DNA from: RGIG3994 sp045589735
GTDB taxonomy: Bacteria > Bacillota > Clostridia > Oscillospirales > CAG-272
Assembly (NCBI GenBank): GCA_045589735.1
Contig: JAZNPQ010000024.1
Span: 1 to 14,977, forward strand
Direction: 5' to 3'
DNA: 14,977 nucleotides
The position numbers and the translations under genes were made by a program. This document shows positions 7,284 through 14,347 of this stretch, piece by piece (positions within the stretch are counted from its first letter, which is position 1; each line of letters opens with the position of its first letter). Under the pieces are notes generated by a model. That model had not been told where the DNA came from. It worked only from the letters and a program-made list of their open reading frames with translations, and ran no database searches.

Positions 7284-8221
7284 TTCAGAATAGGCTCAAA
7301 AAAGCTTTTCAGCTCGTTGATATAATTTTCGGATTCTACCACAAAGCATAGCCCGTGTCCCGCGTTCTTTATTGTGACAAGCTTTTTTGTGTCGGATACG
7401 CAGGCGTTATAGTTCTCGACGCTCATACAGTGAGGTACGTAATCGTCGGTGTCTCCGTGGAAGAATATTATAGGCAGACGGCAACGCTTCATAGCGTCGA
7501 TAGGAGACCTTTCATCGGGGTCGAATTTGCCGAAAAGTCTTGCTCCGAGCTTAGCAAACGGATAAAGAATACCCGACGGGAGCTTCATATCGGTCATAAC
7601 CTTTTTAATAATGTCCTTCGCCGAGGTGTAGCCGCAGTCGGCAAGCACACCGACAACGTTTTGCGGTAATTCCTCTCCTGCGCATATCATAGCGGTTGCC
7701 GCACCCATAGAGATTCCCGTGAGGATTATTTTTGCGTCGCGGTCAATATTTTTTATTATGTAATCAATCCAAAGAAGCGCGTCGCGGCTTTCGTTGACAC
7801 CGAAGGTAATCACCTTTCCTTCGCTTCTTCCGCTTGCCCTGTGGTCGATTATAAACGCGCTGTGGCCGAGAGCAAAGCAACGGGCAACGCCGCCGCATAG
7901 GTCACGCTCCGAGTCACCCTTGTAGCCGTGGAGCATAAGCTCTATGGGCGCGCCCTTTTCGTGTTCGTAGAATTTACCGCGAAGCGTAAGACCGTCAAAA
8001 GACACGACCGAAACGTCGGTATGCGGCATAGAACGCATATCCTTCATCCAATTTATCATACGCTCGCGGTGGGGAAGGTAGATGTCCCCGTCGGGGATAG
8101 GGAATTCCTCTGTCTTAGGCTTTCTTCGTGATAGGAAAATCCTGAAAAAGCAAAAATAAGCTGTTATAAAGGTGATGAGCAAAACAAAAGCGACAACGCC
8201 GAGCAGTATCCATTTAAGCAT
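7268..8221 (-). CDS. Membrane-anchored alpha/beta hydrolase (serine esterase type)
   Basis: 317 residues. One N-terminal transmembrane helix (about 4-26) is followed by a basic stretch (SRRKPK), so the catalytic domain probably faces outward, though topology is not certain. The alpha/beta-hydrolase fold is clear: the oxyanion region LMLHGYKGDSERD (96-108), nucleophile elbow GISMG (S171), catalytic acid in HGDTDDYVP (D259 by the HGxxDxxVP pattern), and catalytic His in NAGHG (H289). It resembles YqkD-like and BAAT-type hydrolases of Firmicutes. The substrate is unknown; esterases or lipases of small acyl esters are the usual reading. The ATG at 8221 has a weak AAGG about 10 nt upstream, and a good dedicated promoter lies at 8254-8282. 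The 3' end runs into the bidirectional terminator. Confidence 0.92.
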   Translation of the reverse strand: MLKWILLGVVAFVLLITFITAYFCFFRIFLSRRKPKTEEFPIPDGDIYLPHRERMINWMKDMRSMPHTDVSVVSFDGLTLRGKFYEHEKGAPIELMLHGYKGDSERDLCGGVARCFALGHSAFIIDHRASGRSEGKVITFGVNESRDALLWIDYIIKNIDRDAKIILTGISMGAATAMICAGEELPQNVVGVLADCGYTSAKDIIKKVMTDMKLPSGILYPFAKLGARLFGKFDPDERSPIDAMKRCRLPIIFFHGDTDDYVPHCMSVENYNACVSDTKKLVTIKNAGHGLCFVVESENYINELKSFFEPILNKKID

Positions 8222-8253
8222 AAAAAACCAACCTTATTATTGTTTGTGAGTAT

Positions 8254-8282
8254 ATTTTATCACTTAATCAAAGATATTTCAA
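8254..8282 (-). promoter_or_regulatory. Promoter of the alpha/beta hydrolase gene
   Basis: Minus strand: -35 TTGAAA (8282-8277), 17-nt spacer, -10 TAAAAT (8259-8254), 33 nt before the ATG. It lies just beyond the pfkA terminator, so the two minus-strand genes are separate transcription units. Confidence 0.7.
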
Positions 8283-8296
8283 GATAAAATGAAAAA

Positions 8297-8334
8297 TATA
8301 GGATGTCCGAGTGATTTTTCTCGGACATCCTATA
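8297..8334 (-). terminator. Intrinsic terminator of pfkA
   Basis: A perfect 15-bp stem (8297-8311 with 8320-8334) has an 8-nt loop. On the minus strand it is followed by TTTTTC, as expected for the end of the pfkA transcript 13 nt after its stop. The other strand has GATTTTT after the stem and could also terminate. Confidence 0.9.
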
Positions 8335-8346
8335 GATTTTTGTGGA

Positions 8347-9441
8347 TCAATTATCGAAGTGTCGGGCAATTGAAAGCGAGACCCCGATATCATATAATTT
8401 TTTGATAGTCTCGCGACGCTTTTCGCAAAGAGCCTTCATTTCGGATATTTCAGCCTCTGAGAAGCCGTCAAGATCTCCGTCCGTTAGCTTGTTTTTATAC
8501 ATTTTGTCGGCGGCAAGAGCCCAATGTATATCGACGGGAATTATTTCTCCGTCACGCTCGGCAACGATAAGGTCGCTCTGTCCGTTTATGAGAAGGTCTA
8601 TCGCGGTATTTCCCATAATGCTTGCGGTATAACGGTCGCGCAGATGTGGAGCACCGCCTCTGAATATGTGTCCCGGGCGGCAGAATTTAGTCTCGATGCC
8701 GGTTTCTGCCTGTATTTTTTTTGCGAGAGTTTCACCGTATTTTGAACCGTCGGTATTAAAAACACCCTCGCTTATGGTTACTATCAAACCGCGTCTGCCC
8801 TCGGCCTTGAGCTTTTTCATATTTTCAATGGCCGCTGTCTCGTCGAACGGGACCTCGGGAATGACGGTGGCAACAGCACCGCAGGCGATACCTGACTTGA
8901 GAGTAATCTCTCCGCAGTCGCGTCCCATTACCTCGATAACGTTACAGCGAGCGTGCGACTCACAGGTATCGGCAAGATTGTCGATAAGAGATACAGTCGT
9001 ATTCATCGCCGTGTCAAAGCCTATTGTGTAGTCGGTAGCGGTAATGTCGTTGTCGATAGTGCCGGGTATGCCTATCGTCGGGATGCCGTGAGCCGCAAGA
9101 TCGGTAGCACCGCGGAAGGTACCGTCACCTCCTATTGCGATTATAGCGTCTATATTATTCTTTTTACAGGTTTCGATAGCCTTTTCTATACCCTCGGGAG
9201 TCTTGAACTCAAGACAACGGTCGGTAAAAAGCGCAGTACCGCCGCGGCGTATTATTTTTGCGGGATTATAGGGGGCAAGATCTATTACGTCGTTGTCGAT
9301 AAGTCCTCTGTATCCGCCGAGGATCCCAAGCGTTTGAATGCCTTTTGAAGCTGCGCTGCTGGCAACCGCGTGTATTGCCGCATTCATTCCGGGTGCGTCT
9401 CCGCCGGACGTAAGAACTCCTATTTTTTTAAACTGTGCCAT
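8347..9441 (-). CDS. pfkA: 6-phosphofructokinase, ATP-type signature
   Basis: Phosphorylates fructose 6-phosphate to fructose 1,6-bisphosphate, the committed step of glycolysis. TSGGDAPGMN (11-20) is the nucleotide-binding start, GGDGTFRGA (104-112) follows, and the catalytic loop is PGTIDND (126-132, D130). Gly107 and Gly127 stand where PPi-dependent enzymes carry Asp and Lys, so ATP is the likely donor. MGRDCGE and the GHIFRGG substrate loop are present. At 364 residues it is about 40 longer than the E. coli enzyme; the extra length is a C-terminal helical extension seen in some clostridial PFKs (from memory). The ATG at 9441 is preceded by AAAGG about 11 nt away. It has its own promoter and terminator, so it is a single-gene unit, rather than the pfkA-pyk pair found in many Firmicutes. 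Confidence 0.97.
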   Translation of the reverse strand: MAQFKKIGVLTSGGDAPGMNAAIHAVASSAASKGIQTLGILGGYRGLIDNDVIDLAPYNPAKIIRRGGTALFTDRCLEFKTPEGIEKAIETCKKNNIDAIIAIGGDGTFRGATDLAAHGIPTIGIPGTIDNDITATDYTIGFDTAMNTTVSLIDNLADTCESHARCNVIEVMGRDCGEITLKSGIACGAVATVIPEVPFDETAAIENMKKLKAEGRRGLIVTISEGVFNTDGSKYGETLAKKIQAETGIETKFCRPGHIFRGGAPHLRDRYTASIMGNTAIDLLINGQSDLIVAERDGEIIPVDIHWALAADKMYKNKLTDGDLDGFSEAEISEMKALCEKRRETIKKLYDIGVSLSIARHFDN

Positions 9442-9517
9442 TATGATGTTATCCTTTCTTTACAGCAGGGTAAAATACAGTATATAATTAGTAATCTTAT
9501 CTTTTACTTACCGAGAT

Positions 9518-9546
9518 ATTTTAATACAAAATCCGCGTTAAGTCAA
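9518..9546 (-). promoter_or_regulatory. Promoter of pfkA
   Basis: Minus strand: -35 TTGACT (9546-9541), 17-nt spacer, -10 TAAAAT (9523-9518), leaving a 5' leader of about 70 nt before the ATG. I see no clear riboswitch or attenuator in that leader. Confidence 0.72.
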
Positions 9547-9635
9547 TAGAAAAAATCAAATTTTTAAAAATATTGTCATTTTTCAATATAATAAAGTTAG
9601 AATGGTTGTATTTGGGCATTTGTGAAAGAAAACAC

Positions 9636-9664
9636 TTGACAATTTTACCGATGTGTGATAGAAT
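9636..9664 (+). promoter_or_regulatory. Promoter of the Ala/Glu-tail membrane protein gene
   Basis: Consensus -35 TTGACA (9636-9641), 17-nt spacer, -10 TAGAAT (9659-9664), 41 nt before the ATG at 9706. It is one of the strongest-looking promoters in the window. Confidence 0.78.
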
Positions 9665-9705
9665 ACAAAAAGTAATATATGTTTATTTGTTTTTCGGAGG
9701 AAAAT

Positions 9706-10200
9706 ATGGAAGTAACGAGCACTACAAAGCAAAACACCAAGAAGCGTTCAAAGGCGGCTAAGATAGTTCTTTGGTCTATTTTAGGATGTCTTTGCGCGGC
9801 TATTCTTGCAATAATAGTATGGTTTATAATCGCTCTTTGCGGCGGAACGGGCACAGGAAACGGCGGAATGTTCGGCTTCGGCTTTGAAGTGCTGACGACA
9901 GCCACGGGCTTTATCGCGGTCGTTCTTGTAATGGCGTGGCTTCTCACCGAGCCGTCATTTAAGAAGGAAGAGGTCATCATTATCGACGATGACAGAAATT
10001 CTTACGTTAAAAAGTCGAAATATGCCCGCCCTGTAAAGACTGCCGAGGAAAAGGCAGCCGAAGCCGAGGCGAAAGCAAAGGCAGAGGCAGAAGCCGCCGC
10101 AGCGGTTGAAGCTGTTGCTGAACCGACTGTTGCAGAAGAAGCACCCGTTGCAGAGGAACCGGCAACCGAGGAAAAGGCAGAGGAAATTGTTACCGAATAA
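9706..10200 (+). CDS. Hypothetical two-helix membrane protein with Ala/Glu-rich tail
   Basis: I do not recognise a family. The protein (164 residues) has a short basic N-terminus (KKRSKAAK), a hydrophobic helix at about 20-45, a Gly-rich loop (CGGTGTGNGG) and a second helix at about 62-80. A long soluble tail follows. It starts with acidic residues (IIIDDD), has a Lys-rich patch (VKKSKYARPVK), and ends in about 55 residues of almost only Ala, Glu, Lys, Val and Pro, probably helical or disordered. With two helices and a basic N-terminus, both ends should be cytoplasmic. The frame opens at 9679, but GGAGG at 9696-9700 sits 5 nt before the ATG at 9706. It has its own strong promoter and a terminator, so it is monocistronic and probably well expressed. 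Its low complexity makes homology calls unreliable. Confidence 0.85.
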   Translation: MEVTSTTKQNTKKRSKAAKIVLWSILGCLCAAILAIIVWFIIALCGGTGTGNGGMFGFGFEVLTTATGFIAVVLVMAWLLTEPSFKKEEVIIIDDDRNSYVKKSKYARPVKTAEEKAAEAEAKAKAEAEAAAAVEAVAEPTVAEEAPVAEEPATEEKAEEIVTE

Positions 10201-10213
10201 AATTTATACATAG

Positions 10214-10252
10214 ACCGTCCGCAGATACGTAAAGTATTTGCGGCGGTTTTTT
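10214..10252 (+). terminator. Intrinsic terminator after the Ala/Glu-tail membrane protein gene
   Basis: A stem with arms at about 10214-10228 and 10234-10247 (one bulged T and one A-G mismatch-type position) is followed by six T residues ending at 10252. It lies 14 nt after the TAA. Confidence 0.82.
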
Positions 10253-10261
10253 GTTAATTAC

Positions 10262-10290
10262 TTGTAAAATGAATAAAAATATGCTAAAAT
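10262..10290 (+). promoter_or_regulatory. Promoter of the ComM-like/MBOAT unit
   Basis: TTGTAA (10262-10267), 17-nt spacer, TAAAAT (10285-10290), 33 nt before the ATG at 10324. It is the only promoter-like site seen between the preceding terminator and the gene. Confidence 0.6.
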
Positions 10291-10323
10291 AGAGAAAATA
10301 TGAGTGTTAGGAGCTTCACTTAG

Positions 10324-11865
10324 ATGTTCACAACGGTTTACAGCGCAGGAATATACGGAATAGACGGTTTTATCGTCAGCGTCGAGTGTAACGGACGCGG
10401 CGGACTTACCGATTTTCATTTGGTGGGACTTCCCGACCTTGCGGTCAGGGAAGCGTACGACCGAGTACACACGGCGTGTCTTAACAGCGGTTACCCGTTT
10501 CCGCATCTTAATATAATGATAAATCTCGCGCCTGCCGACAGAAAGAAAGAGGGTACGGGCTTTGACCTCGCCATAATTCTCGGCGTACTCAAATGCGGCG
10601 GCGTAGTAAATCCCGGACGTGACCTGTCGCGGTCCTGCTTTGTCGGCGAGCTTTCTCTTTCGGGTGAGCTTCGCGGTGTTAGGGGTATGCTTTGTATGTG
10701 CGCGGCGGCGAAGGACGCGGGCTTTACCGAATTTTACGTACCCGAGGCCAACGCAAAGGAAGCGGCGGCGATACGTGGAATAAAGGTATACGCCGTAAAA
10801 TCGGTCAGACAGCTTGTTGACCATCTTAACGGTGTCGAGCTTATAGAACCGTGTCCCGTAAGTCAAGCCGATTCCGATACAAGGAACAAAAGCTCGATAG
10901 ATTTTTCGGACGTTCAGGGTCAGGCGCTTGCAAAAAGAGCTATGGAGATAGCTGCGGCGGGCGGTCATAATATACTTCTTATAGGCCCTCCCGGAACCGG
11001 AAAATCAATGCTTGCAAAGAGACTTCCCACAATACTTCCGCCGATGACCTTCGAGGAATCTGTAGAAACCACAAAAATACACTCTATATCGGGTAAGCTA
11101 AAAGAGGATTCATCGCTCGTTACCGAGCGGCCCTTCCGTTCACCGCACCACACGATGTCGGCTGTGTCACTTGTCGGCGGCGGGGTCAACCCAAAGCCGG
11201 GTGAGATATCGCTTGCCGATAACGGTGTGCTTTTCCTTGACGAGCTTCCCGAATTTCCAAAGACGGTCACAGAATCACTCAGGCAGCCGCTTGAGGACGG
11301 TAAAATAACCATAACGCGAGCGTCGGGAAGGGTGACGTATCCGTGTACGTTTATGCTGGTTGCGGCAATGAATCCCTGCCGTTGCGGATACTACGGAGAT
11401 TCGCGCCACACCTGCACCTGCTCACAGAAGGACATAAAGAATTACATTTCGAAAATAAGCGGACCGCTGCTTGACCGAATAGACATTCAGGTGGTCCTGC
11501 CCGGTCTCAGCTATGAGGAGCTGTCGTCAAAGACCAATAAAGAGGAGACCTCGGAAGTCGTCCGTGAGCGCGTTATTCGCGCAAGAAGCTTTGCCAAGGG
11601 CAGATTTGAAGCCGAGAGGGGTGTTTACTGTAATGCTCAGCTCGACTCTGCAATGATAAGACGCTACTGTGTTATGGACGACGCGGCGTCGGTGCTTCTT
11701 AAAAGCGCGTACGAGTCGCTCGGACTTTCGGCGCGAGGATACGACAGAACGCTTAGGCTTGCAAGGACTATCGCAGACCTTGCAGGAAGCGAAACGATAA
11801 CGGCGGCGCATATAGCCGAGGCGATACAGTTCCGTTCGCTCGACAGAAATTTCTGGGGAAACTGA
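10324..11865 (+). CDS. comM: YifB/ComM-family Mg-chelatase-like AAA+ ATPase
   Basis: Complete 513-residue member of the YifB/ComM family, which in naturally transformable bacteria is a hexameric helicase that extends branch migration of incoming DNA. The N-terminal domain (1-170) has the LonC-like fold with VGLPDLAVREAYDRV and NLAPADRKKEGTGFDL. The AAA+ core carries Walker A GPPGTGKS (221-228), Walker B VLFLDELPEF (302-311), the RPFRSPHH insert (269-276), a cysteine cluster NPCRCGYYGD plus CTCS (C352, C354, C364, C366) that may bind zinc, and LLDRIDI. A C-terminal Mg-chelatase-like domain follows. The ATG at 10324 has AGGAG 10 nt upstream. The family often neighbours dprA in other genomes; here an acyltransferase gene follows instead. 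The family call is secure; a role in transformation is inference. Confidence 0.95.
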   Translation: MFTTVYSAGIYGIDGFIVSVECNGRGGLTDFHLVGLPDLAVREAYDRVHTACLNSGYPFPHLNIMINLAPADRKKEGTGFDLAIILGVLKCGGVVNPGRDLSRSCFVGELSLSGELRGVRGMLCMCAAAKDAGFTEFYVPEANAKEAAAIRGIKVYAVKSVRQLVDHLNGVELIEPCPVSQADSDTRNKSSIDFSDVQGQALAKRAMEIAAAGGHNILLIGPPGTGKSMLAKRLPTILPPMTFEESVETTKIHSISGKLKEDSSLVTERPFRSPHHTMSAVSLVGGGVNPKPGEISLADNGVLFLDELPEFPKTVTESLRQPLEDGKITITRASGRVTYPCTFMLVAAMNPCRCGYYGDSRHTCTCSQKDIKNYISKISGPLLDRIDIQVVLPGLSYEELSSKTNKEETSEVVRERVIRARSFAKGRFEAERGVYCNAQLDSAMIRRYCVMDDAASVLLKSAYESLGLSARGYDRTLRLARTIADLAGSETITAAHIAEAIQFRSLDRNFWGN

Positions 11866-11871
11866 TACATA

Positions 11872-11911
11872 ACCGCTACCGAAAGGGAATCCCTAAAAAA
11901 TACATAGCGGT
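11872..11911 (+). other. Nested inverted repeats in the ComM-like/MBOAT gap
   Basis: ACCGCTA (11872-11878) pairs with TAGCGGT (11905-11911), and AGGG (11884-11887) pairs with CCCT (11891-11894) inside it. No T-run follows, so it is not a classical terminator; it could tune expression of the downstream gene. The evidence is only the symmetry. Confidence 0.35.
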
Positions 11912-11922
11912 GTGAGGCATTT

Positions 11923-13341
11923 ATGGTCTTTTCGTCGCTTGAATTTCTGTTTTTGTACCTGCCGGTCGTAACGGTAATATATTTTATCTCACCTCGGTCG
12001 TGGCGTAATCTTATCTTGCTTCTTTTCAGCCTCGTATTTTACGGCTGGGGAGAGCCGAAATACGTTTTTCTTATGGTATTTACGGTAGCCGTAGATTATC
12101 TTTTCGGACTTTTTATCGGCAAGAGTAAAAAAGGCAGCCGTGGCGCAAAAACACTGTTAATACTTGCCGTAGCTCTAAATCTCGGCATACTCGGATATTT
12201 CAAGTATGCCGATTTTTTGATAGATTCGTTCTCGTTTATAGGAATAATAGACAATCTGCCGCGTGTGAACGTGCCGCTTCCCGTGGGTATATCGTTTTAC
12301 ACCTTTCAGGCTCTGTCCTACGTTATAGACGTGTACCGTGACGGCGGCACAGTACAGAAAAATCCTATAGACTTTGGCGCGTATATTACGATGTTTCCGC
12401 AGCTTGTCGCAGGGCCTATAGTGAGATATGATGAAATAAAGGATAGCCTTACCGACAGAAAAACAACACTTTCGGGCGTAGTGTACGGTATCAGGCGTTT
12501 TCTTGTGGGGCTGTCTAAAAAGGTACTCATAGGAAACACGGCAGGCGCACTTTGGCAGGCGGTATATACGCTTCCGACCGAGAATATAAGCACGGTCAAT
12601 GCGTGGTTTGGTATCATTTGCTTTACGCTTCAGATATATTTTGATTTTTCGGGATACTCGGATATGGCGATAGGACTTGGCAGTATTTTCGGATTTAAAT
12701 TTCCCGAAAATTTCTACTATCCGTATACCGCAAAAAGTATAACCGAATTCTGGCGGCGTTGGCATATAACGCTGTCGGAGTGGTTCAGAGAATACGTCTA
12801 TATACCGCTTGGCGGAAACCGACGGGGAAAGCTACGTACCTATCTGAATCTGTTTGCCGTCTGGTGTCTTACGGGACTTTGGCACGGAGCGCGGCTGAAT
12901 TTTGTTTTGTGGGGACTTTATTATTTTATTCTGCTTGCACTTGAACGGTTATTTTTGCGGCGCGTGCTTGACCGTCTGCCGAAGGCTCTTTCGTGGGTAT
13001 ATACTATGTTTTTCGTCATTCTCGGTTGGCTTATTTTTGCCTTTGACGGAAGCGACGGGGGACTTGGTACAGCAGAGCTTTTTGCGTACGTCGGTAAAAT
13101 GTTTGGCGGCGGTGTGTTGGTGTCCGCTAATGATATTTACGACGTTACGAGAAATCTTTTGTTTCTCATGATAGCTATAGTAGCTGCAACTCCGTATCCG
13201 AGACGCATATACTGTAAATTGTACGGTAAAACATCGGCGGCCGATATACTTTCGGCGGTGTTGTGTGTGGCGGCGTTTGTTTTATGTACGGCGTATCTTG
13301 TCAGCTCGGCGTACAATCCGTTTTTATATTTCAGATTTTAG
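11923..13341 (+). CDS. MBOAT family membrane O-acyltransferase (AlgI/DltB-like)
   Basis: A polytopic membrane enzyme of 472 residues, the usual size for AlgI-type MBOAT proteins, which pass acyl (often acetyl) groups across the membrane to extracellular polysaccharides or other acceptors. About ten or more hydrophobic segments are visible. Family signatures include SLVFYGWGEPKY (36-47), PVGISFYTFQALSYVIDVYR (120-139), FPQLVAGPIVRY, FDFSGYSDMAIGLG (240-253), FWRRWHITLSEWFREYVYIP (276-295; H281) and TGLWHGA with the invariant His321. The ATG follows GTGAGG at 5-nt spacing. It starts 57 nt after the ComM-like gene and is likely co-transcribed with it. Such genes usually sit beside a DHHW or AlgX/AlgJ-type partner; none is adjacent here, so the acceptor is unknown. 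The stop is TAG, which lies inside an inverted repeat. Confidence 0.94.
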   Translation: MVFSSLEFLFLYLPVVTVIYFISPRSWRNLILLLFSLVFYGWGEPKYVFLMVFTVAVDYLFGLFIGKSKKGSRGAKTLLILAVALNLGILGYFKYADFLIDSFSFIGIIDNLPRVNVPLPVGISFYTFQALSYVIDVYRDGGTVQKNPIDFGAYITMFPQLVAGPIVRYDEIKDSLTDRKTTLSGVVYGIRRFLVGLSKKVLIGNTAGALWQAVYTLPTENISTVNAWFGIICFTLQIYFDFSGYSDMAIGLGSIFGFKFPENFYYPYTAKSITEFWRRWHITLSEWFREYVYIPLGGNRRGKLRTYLNLFAVWCLTGLWHGARLNFVLWGLYYFILLALERLFLRRVLDRLPKALSWVYTMFFVILGWLIFAFDGSDGGLGTAELFAYVGKMFGGGVLVSANDIYDVTRNLLFLMIAIVAATPYPRRIYCKLYGKTSAADILSAVLCVAAFVLCTAYLVSSAYNPFLYFRF

Positions 13342-13386
13342 CGTGAAAGATTGTTTTGTTTAGAATGTTACTCGCTTTTCACGCTA
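13339..13386. repeat. 10-bp inverted repeat at the end of the MBOAT gene
   Basis: TAGCGTGAAA (13339-13348, containing the MBOAT stop codon) is the exact complement of TTTCACGCTA (13377-13386), with a 28-nt AT-rich loop. No T-run follows, so it is not a typical terminator. It directly abuts the three-way-junction element. Confidence 0.7.
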
Positions 13387-13387
13387 C

Positions 13388-13452
13388 AAAATTCAAATTA
13401 AAAATGGGACCCAACCCCATTTTTGTTTGCAAAGCAAACACATTTGAATTTT
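13388..13452. repeat. Three-way-junction palindromic element
   Basis: Three perfect stems fit together with almost no unpaired bases. The outer stem is 13388-13398 with 13442-13452 (11 bp). Inside it are 13400-13408 with 13416-13424 (9 bp, arm AAAAATGGG) and 13425-13430 with 13434-13439 (6 bp, GTTTGC-AAA-GCAAAC). Only 1, 0 and 2 nt separate the stems. A small extra hairpin GCCGC/GCGGC (13458-13471) follows, just before the ribosome binding site of the GNAT gene. It may be a dispersed miniature repeat, a structured RNA leader, or both; the inner A/T-flanked stem could also act as a weak terminator. Confidence 0.75.
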
Positions 13453-13486
13453 ATTATGCCGCTATGGCGGCGGAATGGAGAATGTT

Positions 13487-13861
13487 ATGGAATTATTTTA
13501 TAGGGGCGACGGAACGAAGAGAGGGAATACCGTTTATTTTTACGATATAATTGTAGACGGAAAGACTGTCGGAGAATGTGAGCTGCGTGACGGAGAGACG
13601 GAGCAGTGCGGAAACGTCGGATACCGTATAGATATCGAACACAGAGGACGGGGATATGCCGCAGACGCACTCGTGCTGCTGAAAACCGAGGCGGAAGAGA
13701 GAGGTATTGAAAAGCTTATAATCTGCTGCGACTCGGATAATGTGGCTTCTCAAAATACCGCAAAGCGCGCGGGCGCGGAGCTTATAGGAGAAGAGGACAT
13801 ACCCGAGGACTCCGAGCTTTACGCCTACGGAAAACGGAAGATAATTAAATATTTGCTGTAA
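13487..13861 (+). CDS. Small GNAT-family N-acetyltransferase
   Basis: A 124-residue protein with the acetyl-CoA-binding core of the GNAT fold: strand YDIIVDGKTVGECELRD, NVGYRIDIEHRGRGYAADAL (43-62) with the pyrophosphate-binding R/G-x-G-x-G/A loop at about 53-58, and the Asn-containing helix SDNVASQNTAKRAGAELIGE (83-102). It resembles compact Firmicutes GNAT enzymes of the RimJ/RimL type; the substrate is unknown. The frame opens at ATG 13475, but GGAG at 13477-13480 sits 6 nt before ATG 13487, so the shorter start is preferred. The gene starts only 35 nt after the three-way-junction element and ends in a strong terminator. No separate promoter was found; it may depend on read-through from the MBOAT unit or on the repeat. 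Confidence 0.88.
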   Translation: MELFYRGDGTKRGNTVYFYDIIVDGKTVGECELRDGETEQCGNVGYRIDIEHRGRGYAADALVLLKTEAEERGIEKLIICCDSDNVASQNTAKRAGAELIGEEDIPEDSELYAYGKRKIIKYLL

Positions 13862-13896
13862 AAAAGGACAGAGAAATTTTCTCTGTCCTTTTTTAC
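13858..13896. terminator. Bidirectional intrinsic terminator after the GNAT gene
   Basis: A 16-bp stem (13858-13873 with 13881-13896) contains the core GGACAGAG/CTCTGTCC flanked by A6 and T6, so it can work in both directions. The GNAT stop codon TAA (13859-13861) is in the left arm. The 89-aa gene ends at 13954 on the other strand and may use the same hairpin. Confidence 0.93.
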
Positions 13897-13953
13897 TTCA
13901 AGAGGTGACTTGATTAAAGACAACAAGCATATTTTTGAACCGAACAAAGACTT

Positions 13954-14223
13954 CTATTTTTCCAAACTTATCGTTTCGAAGAGAAACGAAACCGCAAATT
14001 CGCACCCCTTGAAAAACGCATTCTTTGAAGAAAGAGCTTCAATATCATACAATGCTTCAACGTATTTTTCGACGGCTTCTTTTTGTTCTTTGTTAAGTAA
14101 AGCGTTTGCTTTTTCGTGTAGCTCCACAACTTTTTTCATCAGCTCTCGCTCCTCATCCGTATCAATTACGGAACATTCTTCCGAGAGATATCCATACCAT
14201 AGCTTTTCAAGTGTTTCTTTCAT
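13954..14223 (-). CDS. Small acidic helical protein, DUF6809-like
   Basis: 89 residues, mostly charged and helical: KETLEKLWYGYLSEECS, then DEERELMKKVVELHEKANALL, NKEQKEAVEKYVEALYDIE, and ending NAFFKGCEFAVSFLFETISL. The pattern (short N-terminal LWYG block, Glu/Lys-rich helices, terminal F-x-x-G-x-x-x-A/G helix) resembles DUF6809, a group of small clostridial proteins of unknown function, often found near phage or mobile genes; this is from memory. There is no signal peptide or membrane segment. The ATG has AAAGG about 10 nt upstream, and a consensus promoter (14267-14295) drives it. It is divergent from the XRE regulator gene, which probably represses it. Its AT-rich codon use differs from the genes to the left. 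Confidence 0.8.
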   Translation of the reverse strand: MKETLEKLWYGYLSEECSVIDTDEERELMKKVVELHEKANALLNKEQKEAVEKYVEALYDIEALSSKNAFFKGCEFAVSFLFETISLEK

Positions 14224-14266
14224 TTTTTTATTACCTTTCTTTAAAGTTTAAAAGTGAACTAAATAT

Positions 14267-14295
14267 ATTATAGTCCACATGCGAACTAATGTCAA
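14267..14295 (-). promoter_or_regulatory. Consensus promoter of the DUF6809-like gene
   Basis: Minus strand: perfect -35 TTGACA (14295-14290), exact 17-nt spacer, perfect -10 TATAAT (14272-14267), 43 nt before the ATG. It is the only promoter in the window matching consensus at all 12 positions, so some repression is likely needed. Confidence 0.85.
14271..14288. promoter_or_regulatory. Putative XRE operator filling the promoter spacer
   Basis: An 18-bp near-palindrome (TAGTCCACA / TGCGAACTA, 7 of 9 positions symmetric) occupies the spacer of the DUF6809-like promoter, overlapping two bases of the -10. A third half-site, GTGAACTA, lies at 14254-14261. Binding of the neighbouring XRE protein is inferred from position and symmetry only. 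Confidence 0.5.
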
Positions 14296-14313
14296 CCCCT
14301 TTTAGTTTATTTG

Positions 14314-14322
14314 TGCTATAAT
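14314..14322 (+). promoter_or_regulatory. Extended -10 promoter of the XRE regulator gene
   Basis: TGC immediately followed by TATAAT (14317-14322) fits an extended -10 element. No good -35 is present at the expected place. It lies 26 nt before the ATG at 14348. A weaker promoter than its divergent partner is common for a repressor gene. Confidence 0.55.
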
Positions 14323-14347
14323 TAAAAAAAATAATAAGGTGGAAAAA

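Noticed and set aside
10258..10968. 236-codon minus-strand frame opposite the ComM-like gene
   Set aside because: Shadow of a conserved AAA+ gene; Arg/Tyr/Lys-rich with no domain.
12175..12765. 196-codon minus-strand frame opposite the MBOAT gene
   Set aside because: Basic, Tyr/Arg-rich antisense product of a hydrophobic gene; no start signal.
13388..13452. tRNA-like or known riboswitch fold
   Set aside because: The junction has three arms, no anticodon-like loop, no CCA end and no riboswitch core that I can recognise.
13910..14251. Plus-strand frame with a TTG start just after GAGGTG
   Set aside because: The first 15 codons lie outside the 89-aa gene and look passable, but the rest is Ser/Phe-rich antisense of that gene. 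The GAGGTG-to-TTG spacing is too short.
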